Positions 36,510 to 46,883 of a stretch of DNA of 64,000 nucleotides are shown here, in pieces. Position numbers and translations under genes: made by a program. The stretch is from Microbacterium oxydans. GTDB taxonomy: Bacteria; Actinomycetota; Actinomycetes; Actinomycetales; Microbacteriaceae. The notes below the pieces were generated by a model. The model made no database searches, had not been told where the DNA came from, and saw only the letters and a list, made by a program, of their open reading frames with translations. The DNA is taken from positions 434,001 through 498,000 of the forward strand of contig NZ_FMIR01000019.1 in the NCBI RefSeq assembly GCF_900095745.1, read 5' to 3'. Position 1 is the stretch's first letter; the number at the start of each line of letters is the position of its first letter.

Positions 36510-38834
36510 TCATGGTGCGGTCTTCTCAGTCCACACCTGCAGCTCGCTGTCGCCGGTGCCGAGGAGGATGCGTCCCTGCCGATCGGTGCGCAGCGTCTGC
36601 GCCCCGGTCGCCGACAGAAGGTCGAGTGTCTCGATGCGCGGGTGGCCGTAGTCGTTGTCCGCTCCCACGCTGAACAGCGCCACGCGAGCCTGCACGGCCT
36701 CATAGAGACCCGCGTCCTGGTCCGCGCTGCCGTGATGGGCGACCTTGACGACGTCGTAGTGACCCAGCCGAGCCGTGCGGAGCAGCATCCGCTGGGGTGC
36801 CGCAGAGAGGTCGCCGAGGTAGAGCGACCGGGGCACTCCTCCCCCATCGAACTCCATCACCACGCTCGCGTCGTTGCCCGCCGGAAAGGCGGCCGAACCC
36901 CGCACCGGCCACAGCACTCGCCACGCGGCATCGCCGAGGTCGCCGCGTTGGCCTGCCCACGCCTCGTCGACCTGTGCACCCGAGACGGCGAGGTCGGCGA
37001 GGAGACGTCGTTCGTCCGCCTCGAGCGCCGGACCGTGGAGGACCGCACCCACCCGTCCCTGCACGGCGGCGACCCCGCCGACATGGTCGAGGTCGAAGTG
37101 CGTGAGGACGAGAAGATCGATGTGCCCGATGCCGAGAGACCGCAGACATGCCGCCAGTGGCTCCGGGGCGGGCCCCGTGTCGATCAGCGCCACTCTCGTC
37201 GCCGAGCGCACGAGCAGCGCATCGCCCTGTCCGACATCGCACGCGGCGATCGCCCACCCCTCCGGCGTCGTCGCCGTGGCGAGCGGTCCGTCGAGGACCA
37301 CACGGGCGCCGGCGAGCGAGAGTACGACGATCAGAACCGCGGCTGCGGCTCGCTGCACGATGAGTCCTCCACGCCCGGTCGCAGCTCCCCTGCTCTGGGG
37401 GCCGGACCTGATGACGACGACCGCGATACACGCGCTCACGAGAGCCACGAGCAGTGCGCTGCCGATCCCTGCGGGCAGCAACAACTGTGCGCCCGGCAGG
37501 CGAGCGGTCGTCGTCGCCGTCGTCGCGATCCAGGCGGCCGGCAGCCAGGCCGACGACGCCAGCAGATCAGCGAGACCCGGCAGCGGAGCGGCCAGACATG
37601 CCAGCATCCCGACCACGGTGGCGATGGGCGCCGCGGGAGCCGCGATGATGTTCGCGGCGATGCCGATGAGCGACTGCTGCTCGGCGAACAGGGCGATGAT
37701 TGGGCCGCAGGCCAACTGTGCGGCAAAAGGGACCGCGAGAGCCAGAGCCACCGGTCCGGGCATGATCCGGCCGAACCCCCGCGCGAGTGGAGGCGCGAGC
37801 AGGATCAGCGCTCCGGAGGCCGCGACCGAGAGCGCGAATCCCGGGGTGGCGGCCAGCCAGGGGTCGACGAGGAGGATGCCCGCCGCGCACAGCGAGAGCA
37901 TGCCGGATCCAGCGCTCGGGCGGCCGAGCAGCACGGTGAGCATGCCGACAGCCGCCATCACCGCTGCGCGGATGACACTCGGCTCCGGCGTGACGAGGAC
38001 GACAAACCCGGCAAGCCCCACGACAGCGAGGACGACCCGCAGCATTCGCCCCGCACCGCACAGGGCGGCGATCCAGAAGATCCCGCCGACGACGATCGCA
38101 CAGTTCGCCCCGCTCACCGCGGTGAGGTGACTGAGACCGCTCGTGCGCATGTCGTCGTTCAGCTCGATCGACACCGCCCGGGTATCCCCCACGGCCAGGC
38201 CGGGAAGCAGGCCCGCGCCGGGCTCGGGGAGCCGTGATGAACGCTCGACGAAGGCGTGCTTGAGAGCCGCTGCGACGCCGAACGCTCCCGATGCCGGCTC
38301 GACGACCTCGGCATCGTTCGCGAAGACCACGAGCGCCGACCGCTCTCCCGCATCGGTGGCTGAGGCCTCGCCGACGGCTCGGATGCGCGCGCCGAGGTCG
38401 AACCCGTCAGCCGGGTCCACTCCGATGCGCACCGGTGCCGACGACCCGCTCGCGCGCCCCGGCGGTCCGAGCGTGGAGGTCGAGGCCTCGAACCACAACC
38501 GCCCGTCGCGACCGACCGATGCCGAGGACGTGACTTCTCCCGTCACCTCGACCACGCGACCGTTCCACGACATCGCCTGCTCCCGTGCGGGGAGGGCGAA
38601 CCCGACCGTCAAGGCCGTGGCTGCGGCGGCTGCGAGAAGCACGACGGCCAGACCGCCGGTCAGGCGCGAAACCCAGGTTCGCGGGCGCCCGACGAGCAGC
38701 ATCAGCACCAGAATCGCCACGAGACCGCAAGCGGCCGCAGACCACCAGGCCGCCTCGGGTATCAGTACGCAGAGCAGGGCGATCACCCAGACAGCCAGCG
38801 CAAGAGGGAGGAGTCGGAGGTCGCGCGTCTTCAC
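36510..38834 (-). CDS. comEC: ComEC/Rec2 DNA-uptake channel protein
   Basis: 774 aa. An N-terminal DUF4131/OB-like region, a competence transmembrane domain (GLSHLTAVSGANCAIVVGG is the conserved ComEC motif) and a C-terminal metallo-beta-lactamase domain (DVGQGDALLV, LTHFDLDHVGG, KVAHHGSADQD). It moves single-stranded DNA across the membrane in transformable bacteria. The complete length argues for a functional channel. Overlaps comEA by 4 nt. Confidence 0.95.
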   Translation of the reverse strand: MKTRDLRLLPLALAVWVIALLCVLIPEAAWWSAAACGLVAILVLMLLVGRPRTWVSRLTGGLAVVLLAAAAATALTVGFALPAREQAMSWNGRVVEVTGEVTSSASVGRDGRLWFEASTSTLGPPGRASGSSAPVRIGVDPADGFDLGARIRAVGEASATDAGERSALVVFANDAEVVEPASGAFGVAAALKHAFVERSSRLPEPGAGLLPGLAVGDTRAVSIELNDDMRTSGLSHLTAVSGANCAIVVGGIFWIAALCGAGRMLRVVLAVVGLAGFVVLVTPEPSVIRAAVMAAVGMLTVLLGRPSAGSGMLSLCAAGILLVDPWLAATPGFALSVAASGALILLAPPLARGFGRIMPGPVALALAVPFAAQLACGPIIALFAEQQSLIGIAANIIAAPAAPIATVVGMLACLAAPLPGLADLLASSAWLPAAWIATTATTTARLPGAQLLLPAGIGSALLVALVSACIAVVVIRSGPQSRGAATGRGGLIVQRAAAAVLIVVLSLAGARVVLDGPLATATTPEGWAIAACDVGQGDALLVRSATRVALIDTGPAPEPLAACLRSLGIGHIDLLVLTHFDLDHVGGVAAVQGRVGAVLHGPALEADERRLLADLAVSGAQVDEAWAGQRGDLGDAAWRVLWPVRGSAAFPAGNDASVVMEFDGGGVPRSLYLGDLSAAPQRMLLRTARLGHYDVVKVAHHGSADQDAGLYEAVQARVALFSVGADNDYGHPRIETLDLLSATGAQTLRTDRQGRILLGTGDSELQVWTEKTAP

Positions 38835-39427
38835 ACCCTGACCCCGTCGCGCAGGCCGGCGAGCAGCTTCTCCCCGATGCCGGGAACCGCAAGCAGGTCG
38901 TCGACGGATCCGAAGCGCCCGTTCTCGTCGCGCCAGGCGATGATCCGCTCCGCCAGCGCTGGACCGATGCGCGGCAGCGTCTCCAGGGCGGCCTGATCCG
39001 CGGTGTTGAGGTCGACGCGGTCGTCACCCGGAGGACCCGTTCCCGGTGCATCGGTCGCCGCACCCACGGCCGGGACGACTATCTGCTCACCGTCTTCGAG
39101 CAGCCTCGCGAGGTTGACCGCCGCCAGGTCGGCATCGTCGGTCGCGCCCCCGGCCGCGGCCAGCGCGTCGACGAGGCGCGCATCGAGGTCCAGCACGTAG
39201 ATACCCGGACGGGCGACCGAACCCAGCACGTGCACGTACAGCTCACCGGACGGGCCGGCGGTCGTCGCGGCATCCGTCAACGGTACGGATGCGGTCGGCG
39301 CGGCCTGGCCGCGGAGGATGCCGAGGCCGACGGCGGCAGACAGCACCACGAGTGCGAGAACCACCCCGGCGCCGATGCTCAGACGCAGTCGACGCCGTGT
39401 CGGAGCTGGTGCTTGCGGGGATGCCAT
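38831..39427 (-). CDS. comEA: ComEA DNA receptor with SLBB and helix-hairpin-helix domains
   Basis: 198 aa. One N-terminal transmembrane helix (SIGAGVVLALVVLSAAVGLGI), an SLBB domain (YVHVLGSVARPGIYVLD) and a C-terminal double helix-hairpin-helix (DLNTADQAALETLPRIGPAL ... VPGIGEKLLAGL) that binds double-stranded DNA. It captures DNA outside the membrane for ComEC. TAGCTT ends 6 nt before the ATG, so the comEA-comEC transcript is likely leaderless. Confidence 0.95.
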   Translation of the reverse strand: MASPQAPAPTRRRLRLSIGAGVVLALVVLSAAVGLGILRGQAAPTASVPLTDAATTAGPSGELYVHVLGSVARPGIYVLDLDARLVDALAAAGGATDDADLAAVNLARLLEDGEQIVVPAVGAATDAPGTGPPGDDRVDLNTADQAALETLPRIGPALAERIIAWRDENGRFGSVDDLLAVPGIGEKLLAGLRDGVRV

Positions 39428-39433
39428 CCGGCC

Positions 39434-39439
39434 AAGCTA
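39434..39439 (-). promoter_or_regulatory. -10 hexamer of a leaderless promoter
   Basis: TAGCTT on the minus strand, 6 nt before the comEA ATG. Confidence 0.5.
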
Positions 39440-39594
39440 GGTGTGCGAGGCAGACTCCCCGCACCCCACAGACCTGAGCCGTGGACAACCGGCGTCCTGA
39501 ACTGATGGTGCAGAGCAGTTCGGATCGCGCATCTCAGCCCCGCGACGGATCTGGATACATCCCCCGACCGATGCTCACGGGAGCCCCCTGTCCG

Positions 39595-39600
39595 TAGCGT
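39595..39600 (+). promoter_or_regulatory. -10 hexamer of a leaderless promoter
   Basis: TAGCGT ends 7 nt before the ATG at 39608; this favours that ATG over the in-frame GTG at 39602. Confidence 0.45.
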
Positions 39601-39607
39601 CGTGGGC

Positions 39608-40234
39608 ATGCCCACCACTCGTCTGTCCGTGCGCTCCGTGCTGCCCTTGGGCATCGTCTCAGCCCTCGCCGCCCTCCTGCTGATCGTCCCGCTGCCGGGG
39701 AGCCTCAGCGTGGTCGGCACCCGATGGCTCAGCTCCGCAGGGTCAGCCGTCCCCGCCGTCGAGCTGATCTCCGAGGCAGGGCTCCTCGTGCTCGCCGCCG
39801 CCACGGCCGTCGTCATGGCCCGCGCCTGGTGGAGCCAGCCGGAACGACGCGTGCATATCGCCGCCTCCGCCGTCGGCGTGGTCCTGGCCTACCTCTTGAG
39901 CGAGGGCGGAAAGCTGCTCTTCGCCCAGGCGCGTCCGTGCTCGGTCTGGCAGATCGCTGGTGAGTGCCCGCCGCCTGGAGACTGGTCGCTGCCCTCGAAC
40001 CACGCGACCCTCGCATTCGGCGCCGCCGCAGTGATCGCCATCGCCGTCGGACGGTCGTGGCTCACCTGGTCGGCGATCGCGCTCGCCTCCGTCGTCGCCG
40101 TCGGGCGCGTCGCGCAGGGCGTCCACTACGTCCACGACATCGCCCTCGGAGCGATCCTCGGCGTGGCGGTGGTCATCGGCGTCGAGGCGGTCTTGCGCGC
40201 TATCCGTGCGCGCGCCACGACTCCTCAGGAATGA
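39608..40234 (+). CDS. PAP2-family membrane phosphatase
   Basis: 208 aa, about six transmembrane helices. The tripartite acid-phosphatase signature is present: KLLFAQARP (K-x6-RP), LPSNHA (PSNH in place of the common PSGH, keeping the catalytic His) and GRVAQGVHYVHDI. Likely a lipid or undecaprenyl diphosphate phosphatase. No signal for a specific substrate; it is flanked by comEA and leuS on the opposite strand. Confidence 0.85.
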   Translation: MPTTRLSVRSVLPLGIVSALAALLLIVPLPGSLSVVGTRWLSSAGSAVPAVELISEAGLLVLAAATAVVMARAWWSQPERRVHIAASAVGVVLAYLLSEGGKLLFAQARPCSVWQIAGECPPPGDWSLPSNHATLAFGAAAVIAIAVGRSWLTWSAIALASVVAVGRVAQGVHYVHDIALGAILGVAVVIGVEAVLRAIRARATTPQE

Positions 40235-40239
40235 CGGCG

Positions 40240-40274
40240 ACGGCCCCTGGCCTCACCGAAGTGAGCGCCAGGGG
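40240..40274. terminator. Bidirectional hairpin terminator
   Basis: GGCCCCTGGCCTCAC pairs with GTGAG-C-GCCAGGGGCC (one bulged C), loop CGAA, between the convergent PAP2 and leuS genes. Confidence 0.88.
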
Positions 40275-40303
40275 CCGGAAGCAGTCCCTGCGGTGGGAGC
40301 CGA

Positions 40304-42889
40304 TCAGCCCTTCACGACGATGCTGACGATCTTGGGCGCGCGCACGACGACCTTGACGATCTCGCGGTCGCCGATCGAACGGATGACCCGCTCGTCGGCA
40401 CGGGCCAGCGCTTCGAGCTCGGACTCGCCGATGCGCGCCGAGACCTCGAGCTGTGCGCGGACCTTGCCGCCCACCTGCACGACGGCGGTGATCGTGTCCT
40501 CGACCAGCAGCGCGGCATCGGCGGATCGCCAGGGCACCAGCCCGACCGAGGGCTCGTGCCCGAGGATCTCCCACACCTCTTCGGCGGTGTGCGGGGCGAA
40601 CAGGTCGAGCATCACGGCGATCGTCTCGGCGGCCTCGCGCACGGCGGGGTCAGCGGCACCGGCGGCACCGTCGATCGTCTTGCGGGTGATGTTCACCAGC
40701 TCCATGAGACGGGCGACCAGGACGTTGAACTTCGTCTGTTCCACGAGAGCCGGGGCCTCGGCGAGCAGCTTGTGCGTCGCGCGGCGCAGTGCGGGGTTCC
40801 CACCGTCGAAAACGACGTCGACCGGGCTTGCGACGTCGCCGGCGATCCGCAGCACGCGGGCCAGGAACTTCTGCGCACCGGCAGTGGAGACGTCCTCCCA
40901 GTTGATGTCATCCTCCACCGGGCCTGCGAAGGCCAGAGCGACGCGGACGACATCGGCACCGGGGTCGATCATGCTCGACGAGAACTCGACCAGATTGCCC
41001 TTGCTCTTCGACATCTTGGATCCGTCGAGGAGCACCATGCCCTGGTTGATCAGCGTCGTGAAGGGCTCGGTGAAGTCGATCAGCCCCATGTCGAACAGCA
41101 CCTTCGTGATGAAGCGCGCGTACAGCAGGTGCAGGATGGCGTGCTCGACACCACCGATGTACGAGTCGACAGGAGCCCATCGGTCGGCCTGAGCCGGGTC
41201 GAACGCCACGGTGTCGCTGTTCGGCGACAGGAAGCGCAGGAAATACCAGGAGCTGTCGACGAAGGTGTCCATGGTGTCGGTGTCGCGCAGCACCGGGTCG
41301 CCGGTCCCCGGGGCCGTCGTACGCACCCAGCGCTCCGCCGCACCGAGCGGCGAGGTGCCCTTGGGCGAGAGGTCGAGACCTTCCACGCTGGGCAGCTTCA
41401 CCGGCAGCTGGTCTTCGGGAACCGGGATGATGTCCCCGTCCTCGGTGTGCAGCATCGGGATGGGAGTGCCCCAGAAGCGCTGACGCGAGATCAGCCAGTC
41501 ACGCAGGCGGTAGTTCTTCGCGGCGCGTCCGGTGCCGGATGCCTCGAGCTGCTCGATCGCACGCGCGATCGCGTTGCGCTTGGACAGTCCGTTCAGCGCA
41601 CCCGAGTTGATCATGCGGCCTTCGCCGGTCAACGCGATGCCGGTGGATGCGGGGTTCTGCTCGTCGAGAGCGGCGCCGGTGTCGATCGGCACCCCTTCCT
41701 CGTCGACCTCGATCACGGGCATCGCGCCCGTGACGGGAGCCGTCGTGTCGACGACGACCTTGACCGGCAGGTCGAACGCGCGGGCGAAGTCCAGGTCGCG
41801 CTGATCATGGGCGGGCACGGCCATGACGGCGCCGTGACCGTAATCGGCCAGGACGTAGTCGGCCGCCCACACCGGCAGCTTCTCGCCGTTGACCGGGTTG
41901 ATCGCGTAGCGCTCGAGGAAGACACCGGTCTTCGGGCGGTCCGTGGACTGCCGGGCGATGTCCGTCTCCTTCTGCACCTGCTCCAGGTACGTCCGGAAGC
42001 GCTGGCGCACCTCGTCGGGCGCATCCGCCGCCAGCTCGGATGCCAGGTCGGAGTCGGGTGCGACGACGAAGAACGTCGCTCCGTGCAGCGTGTCGGGGCG
42101 CGTCGAGAAGACGGTGACCGGCTCTTCGCGACCCTCGATCACGAAGTCGACGTCCGCTCCGATCGAGCGTCCGATCCAGTTGCGCTGCATCTGCAGCACC
42201 TTGTGCGGCCAGAAGCCCTCGAGCTGGTTCAGGTCATCGAGCAGACGGTCGGCGTAGTCGGTGATGCGGAAGTACCACTGCGTGAGCTTCTTCTTGATGA
42301 CCTCGGCACCGCAGCGCTCGCAGCGACCGTCGACGACCTGCTCGTTCGCCAGCACCGTCTGGTCGTTGGGGCACCAGTTGACCGGGCTCTTCTTGCGATA
42401 GGCCAGCCCGCGCTCGTAGAGCTTCAGGAACAGCCACTGGTTCCAGCGGTAGTACTCGGGGTCGGACGTGTGCAGGACGCGGGTCCAGTCGTAGGAGGTG
42501 CCGAACTCCTTCAGGCTCTGCTTCTGCTGATCGATGTTGGCGTACGTCCACTCCCGAGGGTCGGCGCCGCGCTTGATCGCCGCGTTCTCCGCGGGCAGGC
42601 CGAAGGAGTCCCAGCCGATCGGGTTGAGCACGTTGTGACCGCGGTGACGCCAGAACCGCGCCACCATGTCGACGTACGCGTAGTTCTCGGCGTGCCCCAT
42701 GTGCATGTCGCCGGACGGGTAGGGGAACATTCCGAGCACGTACTTGCGCGGGCGGGTGTCTTCCTCGCCGCCGGTGAGGAACGTGCCGTTCTCCGCCCAG
42801 TACTTCTGCCACTTCGTCTGGATGGCGTGCGCCGACGGAGTCTCGTCATCGGCGGGAGCGGTGGACAGGTTCTCAGACAACGAACGCAC
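40304..42889 (-). CDS. leuS: Leucyl-tRNA synthetase
   Basis: 861 aa class Ia synthetase. The HIGH-type motif is [13 protein letters not shown], the KMSKS motif is [10 protein letters not shown], and the editing domain plus zinc-binding [19 protein letters not shown] are present. Charges tRNA-Leu. The start is uncertain: GTG at 42889 is taken; TTG at 42895 or an internal TTG encoding SENLS are alternatives. It lies just after pabB. Confidence 0.95.
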   Translation of the reverse strand: MRSLSENLSTAPADDETPSAHAIQTKWQKYWAENGTFLTGGEEDTRPRKYVLGMFPYPSGDMHMGHAENYAYVDMVARFWRHRGHNVLNPIGWDSFGLPAENAAIKRGADPREWTYANIDQQKQSLKEFGTSYDWTRVLHTSDPEYYRWNQWLFLKLYERGLAYRKKSPVNWCPNDQTVLANEQVVDGRCERCGAEVIKKKLTQWYFRITDYADRLLDDLNQLEGFWPHKVLQMQRNWIGRSIGADVDFVIEGREEPVTVFSTRPDTLHGATFFVVAPDSDLASELAADAPDEVRQRFRTYLEQVQKETDIARQSTDRPKTGVFLERYAINPVNGEKLPVWAADYVLADYGHGAVMAVPAHDQRDLDFARAFDLPVKVVVDTTAPVTGAMPVIEVDEEGVPIDTGAALDEQNPASTGIALTGEGRMINSGALNGLSKRNAIARAIEQLEASGTGRAAKNYRLRDWLISRQRFWGTPIPMLHTEDGDIIPVPEDQLPVKLPSVEGLDLSPKGTSPLGAAERWVRTTAPGTGDPVLRDTDTMDTFVDSSWYFLRFLSPNSDTVAFDPAQADRWAPVDSYIGGVEHAILHLLYARFITKVLFDMGLIDFTEPFTTLINQGMVLLDGSKMSKSKGNLVEFSSSMIDPGADVVRVALAFAGPVEDDINWEDVSTAGAQKFLARVLRIAGDVASPVDVVFDGGNPALRRATHKLLAEAPALVEQTKFNVLVARLMELVNITRKTIDGAAGAADPAVREAAETIAVMLDLFAPHTAEEVWEILGHEPSVGLVPWRSADAALLVEDTITAVVQVGGKVRAQLEVSARIGESELEALARADERVIRSIGDREIVKVVVRAPKIVSIVVKG

Positions 42890-42914
42890 GACCAATCTGA
42901 AGGAAAAAGCGGGA

Positions 42915-44237
42915 TCAGTTCAGGATATCGGAACGCCAGACCCCCGGCATTTCCGCACCGAGCGCGGCGAGGGGCGCTCGCGCCTTGGTCGCGACCTCGG
43001 CGACTTCGGATGCGGCCACCGACCCCCAAGTGATCCCTCCTCCGGCGCCGACCACCGCCTGCTCGTCGTCGATCAGGATGCTGCGGATGACCATGGCGAG
43101 GTCGAGCACACCGTCCGCACCGATGTACCCGAAGCAGCCGGCGTAGACGCCGCGCGGTCCGCCTTCCAACTCCTGCAGTCTCGTCATCGCGGAGAGCTTG
43201 GGCGCACCCGTCATGCTGCCGGCGGGAAAGGCCGCGTCGAGCAGCGAACCGACGGTCGTCCCGGCCGCGGCGACACCGCTCACGGTGCTCACGAGCTGGT
43301 GCACGGCCGGGTAGCTCTCGACCACCCACAGTCCGTCGACGCGGATGCTCCCCGGCTCGCACACGCGGGAGAGATCGTTGCGCATCAGATCGACGATCAT
43401 GACGTTCTCGGCGCGCTCCTTGCGATCTGCCGCGAGTTCTGCGGCCAGCGCGGCATCCTCCTCCGGGTCGGCACTGCGGGGCCGGGTGCCCTTGATGGGG
43501 CGGGTGCGGATGACACCGGCCTCGACGTGGAGGAACTGCTCGGGGCTGGCGCTCAGCAGCGCGCGGCCGCCGATGCGGAGGAACCCGCCGTGATGCGCGG
43601 GCGTCGCGGCTCTCAGGCGACGGTAGACGTCGACGGCGTCATGCGCCCCGGCCACGGTGAACCGCGTCGTCAGGCACAGCTGGTAGGCGATGCCGGCGCG
43701 GATCAGGTCGCGGCAGCGTTCGATGAGCGCGGTGTACTCGTGCGGATCGTGTCGCGCTTCGGCGATGCGGACCGCACCGTCGGAGGCCTTCAGGGGGACC
43801 GCGTGGTCCGGCGGCTGCGGGGCACCGGAGACCTCCGCCGCCCACGCCGGGAGGTCGTCGTCGGCGCCGAGTGCCCAGGCGCGCCGCGCGGCATGATCGA
43901 ACGCGACGACGTGTGTGGCGCGCAGCCAGGAGCCGCCTAGCTCATCGACAGGCCCACTCACCGGCGCACCGGCGGCCGCGGCGCCGGACTCGTAGTCGAG
44001 CCAGCCGACCCACCCTCCGGAGAACGGCGGAAGGGTGGGATCGCTCGGCGCCCCATCCAGCGCCACATCCCGCGGCAGGGACGACCGCTCCCCCGTGCCG
44101 ACGAAGCTCCAGCCCTCTGTGGCATCCGCTCCGGCGTCGAGCCAGAAGACATCGGCGCCGCGCGCTTCGAGCATCCCGAACACGGACGACGGCTCCACCC
44201 AGGAGGGAAGGGGTCGAGCGGTCAGCTGTTCGGGCAC
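42915..44237 (-). CDS. pabB: Aminodeoxychorismate synthase component I
   Basis: 440 aa chorismate-utilising enzyme. The motif PIKGTRPR has the Lys typical of PabB (TrpE has PIAGT); the [13 protein letters not shown] and [12 protein letters not shown] segments are conserved. It aminates chorismate for folate synthesis with a PabA glutaminase, which is not in this window. The GTG start has TAGGCT 6 nt upstream, so it is probably leaderless. Confidence 0.88.
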   Translation of the reverse strand: MPEQLTARPLPSWVEPSSVFGMLEARGADVFWLDAGADATEGWSFVGTGERSSLPRDVALDGAPSDPTLPPFSGGWVGWLDYESGAAAAGAPVSGPVDELGGSWLRATHVVAFDHAARRAWALGADDDLPAWAAEVSGAPQPPDHAVPLKASDGAVRIAEARHDPHEYTALIERCRDLIRAGIAYQLCLTTRFTVAGAHDAVDVYRRLRAATPAHHGGFLRIGGRALLSASPEQFLHVEAGVIRTRPIKGTRPRSADPEEDAALAAELAADRKERAENVMIVDLMRNDLSRVCEPGSIRVDGLWVVESYPAVHQLVSTVSGVAAAGTTVGSLLDAAFPAGSMTGAPKLSAMTRLQELEGGPRGVYAGCFGYIGADGVLDLAMVIRSILIDDEQAVVGAGGGITWGSVAASEVAEVATKARAPLAALGAEMPGVWRSDILN

Positions 44238-44243
44238 CTTTCC

Positions 44244-44272
44244 AGCCTAGGACCGGGTCGCTCCCGTATTCT
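44244..44272. promoter_or_regulatory. Interlocked divergent leaderless promoters (pabB / DedA)
   Basis: Leftward -10 TAGGCT (44249-44244) ends 6 nt before the pabB GTG; rightward -10 TATTCT (44267-44272) ends 6 nt before the DedA GTG. The 17 nt between them means each -10 occupies the place of the other's -35. No consensus -35 is present for either. Confidence 0.5.
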
Positions 44273-44278
44273 CTTGAC

Positions 44279-44950
44279 GTGGACGACCTCCTGCTCTGGC
44301 TCCTCGACACCGTGCAGTCGATCGATCCGATCACGCGCACACTGGTCGCGGGGATCGCCGTCATGCTGGAGACCAGCATCCTGATCGGCCTCATCGTCCC
44401 CGGGGACACCATCGTCATCATCGCCTCGATGGGCGTCGCCACCGTATGGGAGGGCATCGCGATGGGTGTCGCCGTCGTGATCGGCGCACTGATCGGCGAG
44501 AGCATCGGATTCTGGCTCGGACGCTGGCTCGGCCCGCACATCCGCGTGTCGTGGCTCGGCCGCAGGATCGGCGAGCACAACTGGGTCCGTGCCGAGAACT
44601 ACCTCGAGCGCCGCGGCGGCATCGCGATCTTCCTCTCCCGGTTCCTCCCGGTGCTGCACTCCCTCGTCCCCCTCACCGTCGGCATGAGCGAGTACCCCTA
44701 TCGCAAGTTCCTGGCCTGGACGGCTCCGGCCTGCGTGCTCTGGGCCACCGCGTATGTGAGTGTGACCTCCCTCGCGGCCGGCAGCTTCCGCGAACTCGTC
44801 GATCGCGTGCACTTCGCGGGCTACATCTTCGTCGGCGTCATCGCGCTGTTCCTGCTCCTCGCGTTCCTCGGCAAGAAGCTGCTGCAGCGGCTCGAAGCCC
44901 GCCATCAGGAGGCCCCGGAGTCGGCAGCCGACTCCGACGTGAAAGACTGA
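44279..44950 (+). CDS. DedA-family membrane protein
   Basis: 223 aa. SNARE-associated (DedA/VTT) domain with the signature ETSILIGLIVPGDTIVI and ISRFLPV-like FLSRFLPVLHSLVPL, followed by several transmembrane helices and a charged C-terminal tail. Family members act in lipid-carrier flipping and membrane homeostasis. GTG at 44279 is directly preceded by a -10 hexamer. Confidence 0.9.
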   Translation: MDDLLLWLLDTVQSIDPITRTLVAGIAVMLETSILIGLIVPGDTIVIIASMGVATVWEGIAMGVAVVIGALIGESIGFWLGRWLGPHIRVSWLGRRIGEHNWVRAENYLERRGGIAIFLSRFLPVLHSLVPLTVGMSEYPYRKFLAWTAPACVLWATAYVSVTSLAAGSFRELVDRVHFAGYIFVGVIALFLLLAFLGKKLLQRLEARHQEAPESAADSDVKD

Positions 44951-44954
44951 GTCA

Positions 44955-45980
44955 ATGGCATCGGCTCCCCCAGCCCCCCGGATCCACTGGTTCGCCCGAC
45001 TCGAGCATCGCCTCCATGTCTGGCGTGAAGGTCGTGCGCGCCGTCGTGGCCGTGTCGCCACGATCCTCCCCTTCCCCGGCTACGGCGGTCCCGGCTGGGT
45101 GCGCGTCGTCGGTCGAGTGCTGATCGTGCCCCCGCAGCGTCGTACGCGCGACGGCGAACCGGCGAGCGTGCGCGGTTGGCGCAGCTTCGTCGGGATCCCG
45201 GTCGGGTACGCGGCGGTGACCGTGCACGTCGGAGGGACGACGCATCAGCTGGTCGCCGATCGTGGTGGCGTGGTCGATGCGAAGATCGCCGTCGACCTCG
45301 AGCCCGGCTGGCAGAACTTCACGATCTCAGTCGAGGGCCAGGAGCCCGTCGAGGCCGGCGCCTTCATCGTCGCGAAGGACACCACGTTCGGCGTCGTGTC
45401 CGATGTCGACGACACCGTGATGGTCACGGCCCTGCCCCGTCCGTTCATCGCCTTCTGGAACTCCTTCGTGCTCGATGAGCATGCCCGCCTCCCCGTGCCC
45501 GGGATGGCCGTGCTGCTCGACCAGCTGCTGCGACAGCACCCCGGAGCGCCGATGGTGTACCTGTCCACCGGCGCCTGGAACGTCGCGCCGACCCTCTGGC
45601 GGTTCCTCGGTCGTCACCTCTTCCCGGCGGGGTCGATGCTGCTGACCGACTGGGGCCCGACGCATGAGCGCTGGTTCCGCAGCGGGCGTGAGCACAAGCT
45701 CACCAACCTGCGCCGGCTCGCGACGGAGTTCCCCGACGTGAAGTGGTTGCTGATCGGCGATGACGGCCAGCACGACGAATCCATCTACTCGCAGTTCATG
45801 GACGAGCACCCGGATTCGGTCGCCGGCGTCGCCATCCGGCGCCTGCTGCCCGCCGAAGCCGTGCTCGCCGGCGGCCGCGCCGGCCGAGAGCCGCATTCCG
45901 ACGACGTGGCCCCCTGGGTGAGTGCCGAAGACGGCGCCGGGCTCCGCGACCTGCTCGGCGAAGCCGGCATCCTGCACTGA
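44955..45980 (+). CDS. App1-family (DUF2183) phosphatidate-phosphatase-like protein
   Basis: 341 aa. The catalytic domain shows VVSDVDDTV (HAD-like DxDxT/V), MVYLSTGAWNVAPTL, LTDWGP and LIGDDGQHDESIY, matching the yeast App1 catalytic domain. Likely a Mg2+-dependent lipid phosphatase in the cytosol. It begins 4 nt after the DedA stop, so the two membrane-lipid genes form an operon. Confidence 0.85.
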   Translation: MASAPPAPRIHWFARLEHRLHVWREGRARRRGRVATILPFPGYGGPGWVRVVGRVLIVPPQRRTRDGEPASVRGWRSFVGIPVGYAAVTVHVGGTTHQLVADRGGVVDAKIAVDLEPGWQNFTISVEGQEPVEAGAFIVAKDTTFGVVSDVDDTVMVTALPRPFIAFWNSFVLDEHARLPVPGMAVLLDQLLRQHPGAPMVYLSTGAWNVAPTLWRFLGRHLFPAGSMLLTDWGPTHERWFRSGREHKLTNLRRLATEFPDVKWLLIGDDGQHDESIYSQFMDEHPDSVAGVAIRRLLPAEAVLAGGRAGREPHSDDVAPWVSAEDGAGLRDLLGEAGILH

Positions 45981-45998
45981 CGAGAGACACGGGCAGAC

Positions 45999-46880
45999 AT
46001 GCACACGGTGGTGGAGAGGGCGATCCCCCGCGACGAATGGCTCGCCCGTGAGCGGGCACATCAGGAGCGCGCAGACGCCCTGACGGCCGCGCATCGCGAG
46101 CGCGCCTCTCGATCAGAGAAGCACCCCGTGTGGGACTTCCTCCACACGTATTACTCCTACAAGCCTGCGCAGCTTCGGCGCTGGCATCCGGGAGCGGACG
46201 TCGAGCTTCAGGATGCGCCGGAGCGCCTCTCCTGGCGCTGGTATTCGCCGGGCGAGACCGAGGGCAGCGCCATGCCCGACCCCCGATCCTTCGCGCAGGA
46301 GAAGAGGGACCTCGCCGCGCTCGTCGAGCGGATGCTGCGCCGCACGGCGTCACGCCCCGGCCAGTTCGGTTGCTTCGGGCTGCACGAGTGGGCGATGGTC
46401 TACCAGGCGGACGAGCACCGCCACGCGGTGCCGCTGCGTCTGGGACGGGCGGGCACGGATGCGGTCGTCGAGAGTCACGACCTGCGCTGCACGCACTTCG
46501 ACGCATTCCGGTTCTTCACCCCGGAGGCTGTTCCGCGCAATCGCACGTCGCTGAGCCGCGAGGACCAGCCGCTGTTCGAGCAACCGGGGTGTCTGCACGC
46601 GGGGATGGATCTCTACAAGTGGGCGACGAAGCTCGGACCGCTCATCCCGGGCGAACTCCTGCTCGACTCGTACGAGCTGGCGCGTGACATCCGGCTGCTC
46701 GACATGGAGGCCGCGCCGTACGATCTCTCCGCGTGGGATGTGACCCCCGTCCGCATCGAGACGCCGGAGGGCAAGGCGGAGTATGTGCGTCGGCAGCGCG
46801 TCTTCGCCGAACGCGGGGCCGCTCTGCGCGCTGCCCTGTTGGACGCGTGGCTCGGCGACGGCGCACGAGAAGCAGCCTGA
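45999..46880 (+). CDS. Conserved actinobacterial protein of unknown function
   Basis: 293 aa, no signal peptide or transmembrane segment. It is rich in Trp, Tyr and His (HPVWDFLHTYYSYKPAQLRRW), with an invariant-looking FGLHEWAMVYQ and CTHFDAFRFFT. From memory, similar proteins have been labelled 3-methyladenine DNA glycosylase in actinobacterial annotations, but I see no helix-hairpin-helix or known glycosylase motif, so I do not adopt that name. It follows the App1 gene by 18 nt, probably in the same operon. Confidence 0.7.
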   Translation: MHTVVERAIPRDEWLARERAHQERADALTAAHRERASRSEKHPVWDFLHTYYSYKPAQLRRWHPGADVELQDAPERLSWRWYSPGETEGSAMPDPRSFAQEKRDLAALVERMLRRTASRPGQFGCFGLHEWAMVYQADEHRHAVPLRLGRAGTDAVVESHDLRCTHFDAFRFFTPEAVPRNRTSLSREDQPLFEQPGCLHAGMDLYKWATKLGPLIPGELLLDSYELARDIRLLDMEAAPYDLSAWDVTPVRIETPEGKAEYVRRQRVFAERGAALRAALLDAWLGDGAREAA

Positions 46881-46883
46881 GCG

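Noticed and set aside
42880..42914. T-box or leucine leader before leuS
   Set aside because: Only 25 nt separate leuS from pabB; there is no room for such an element.
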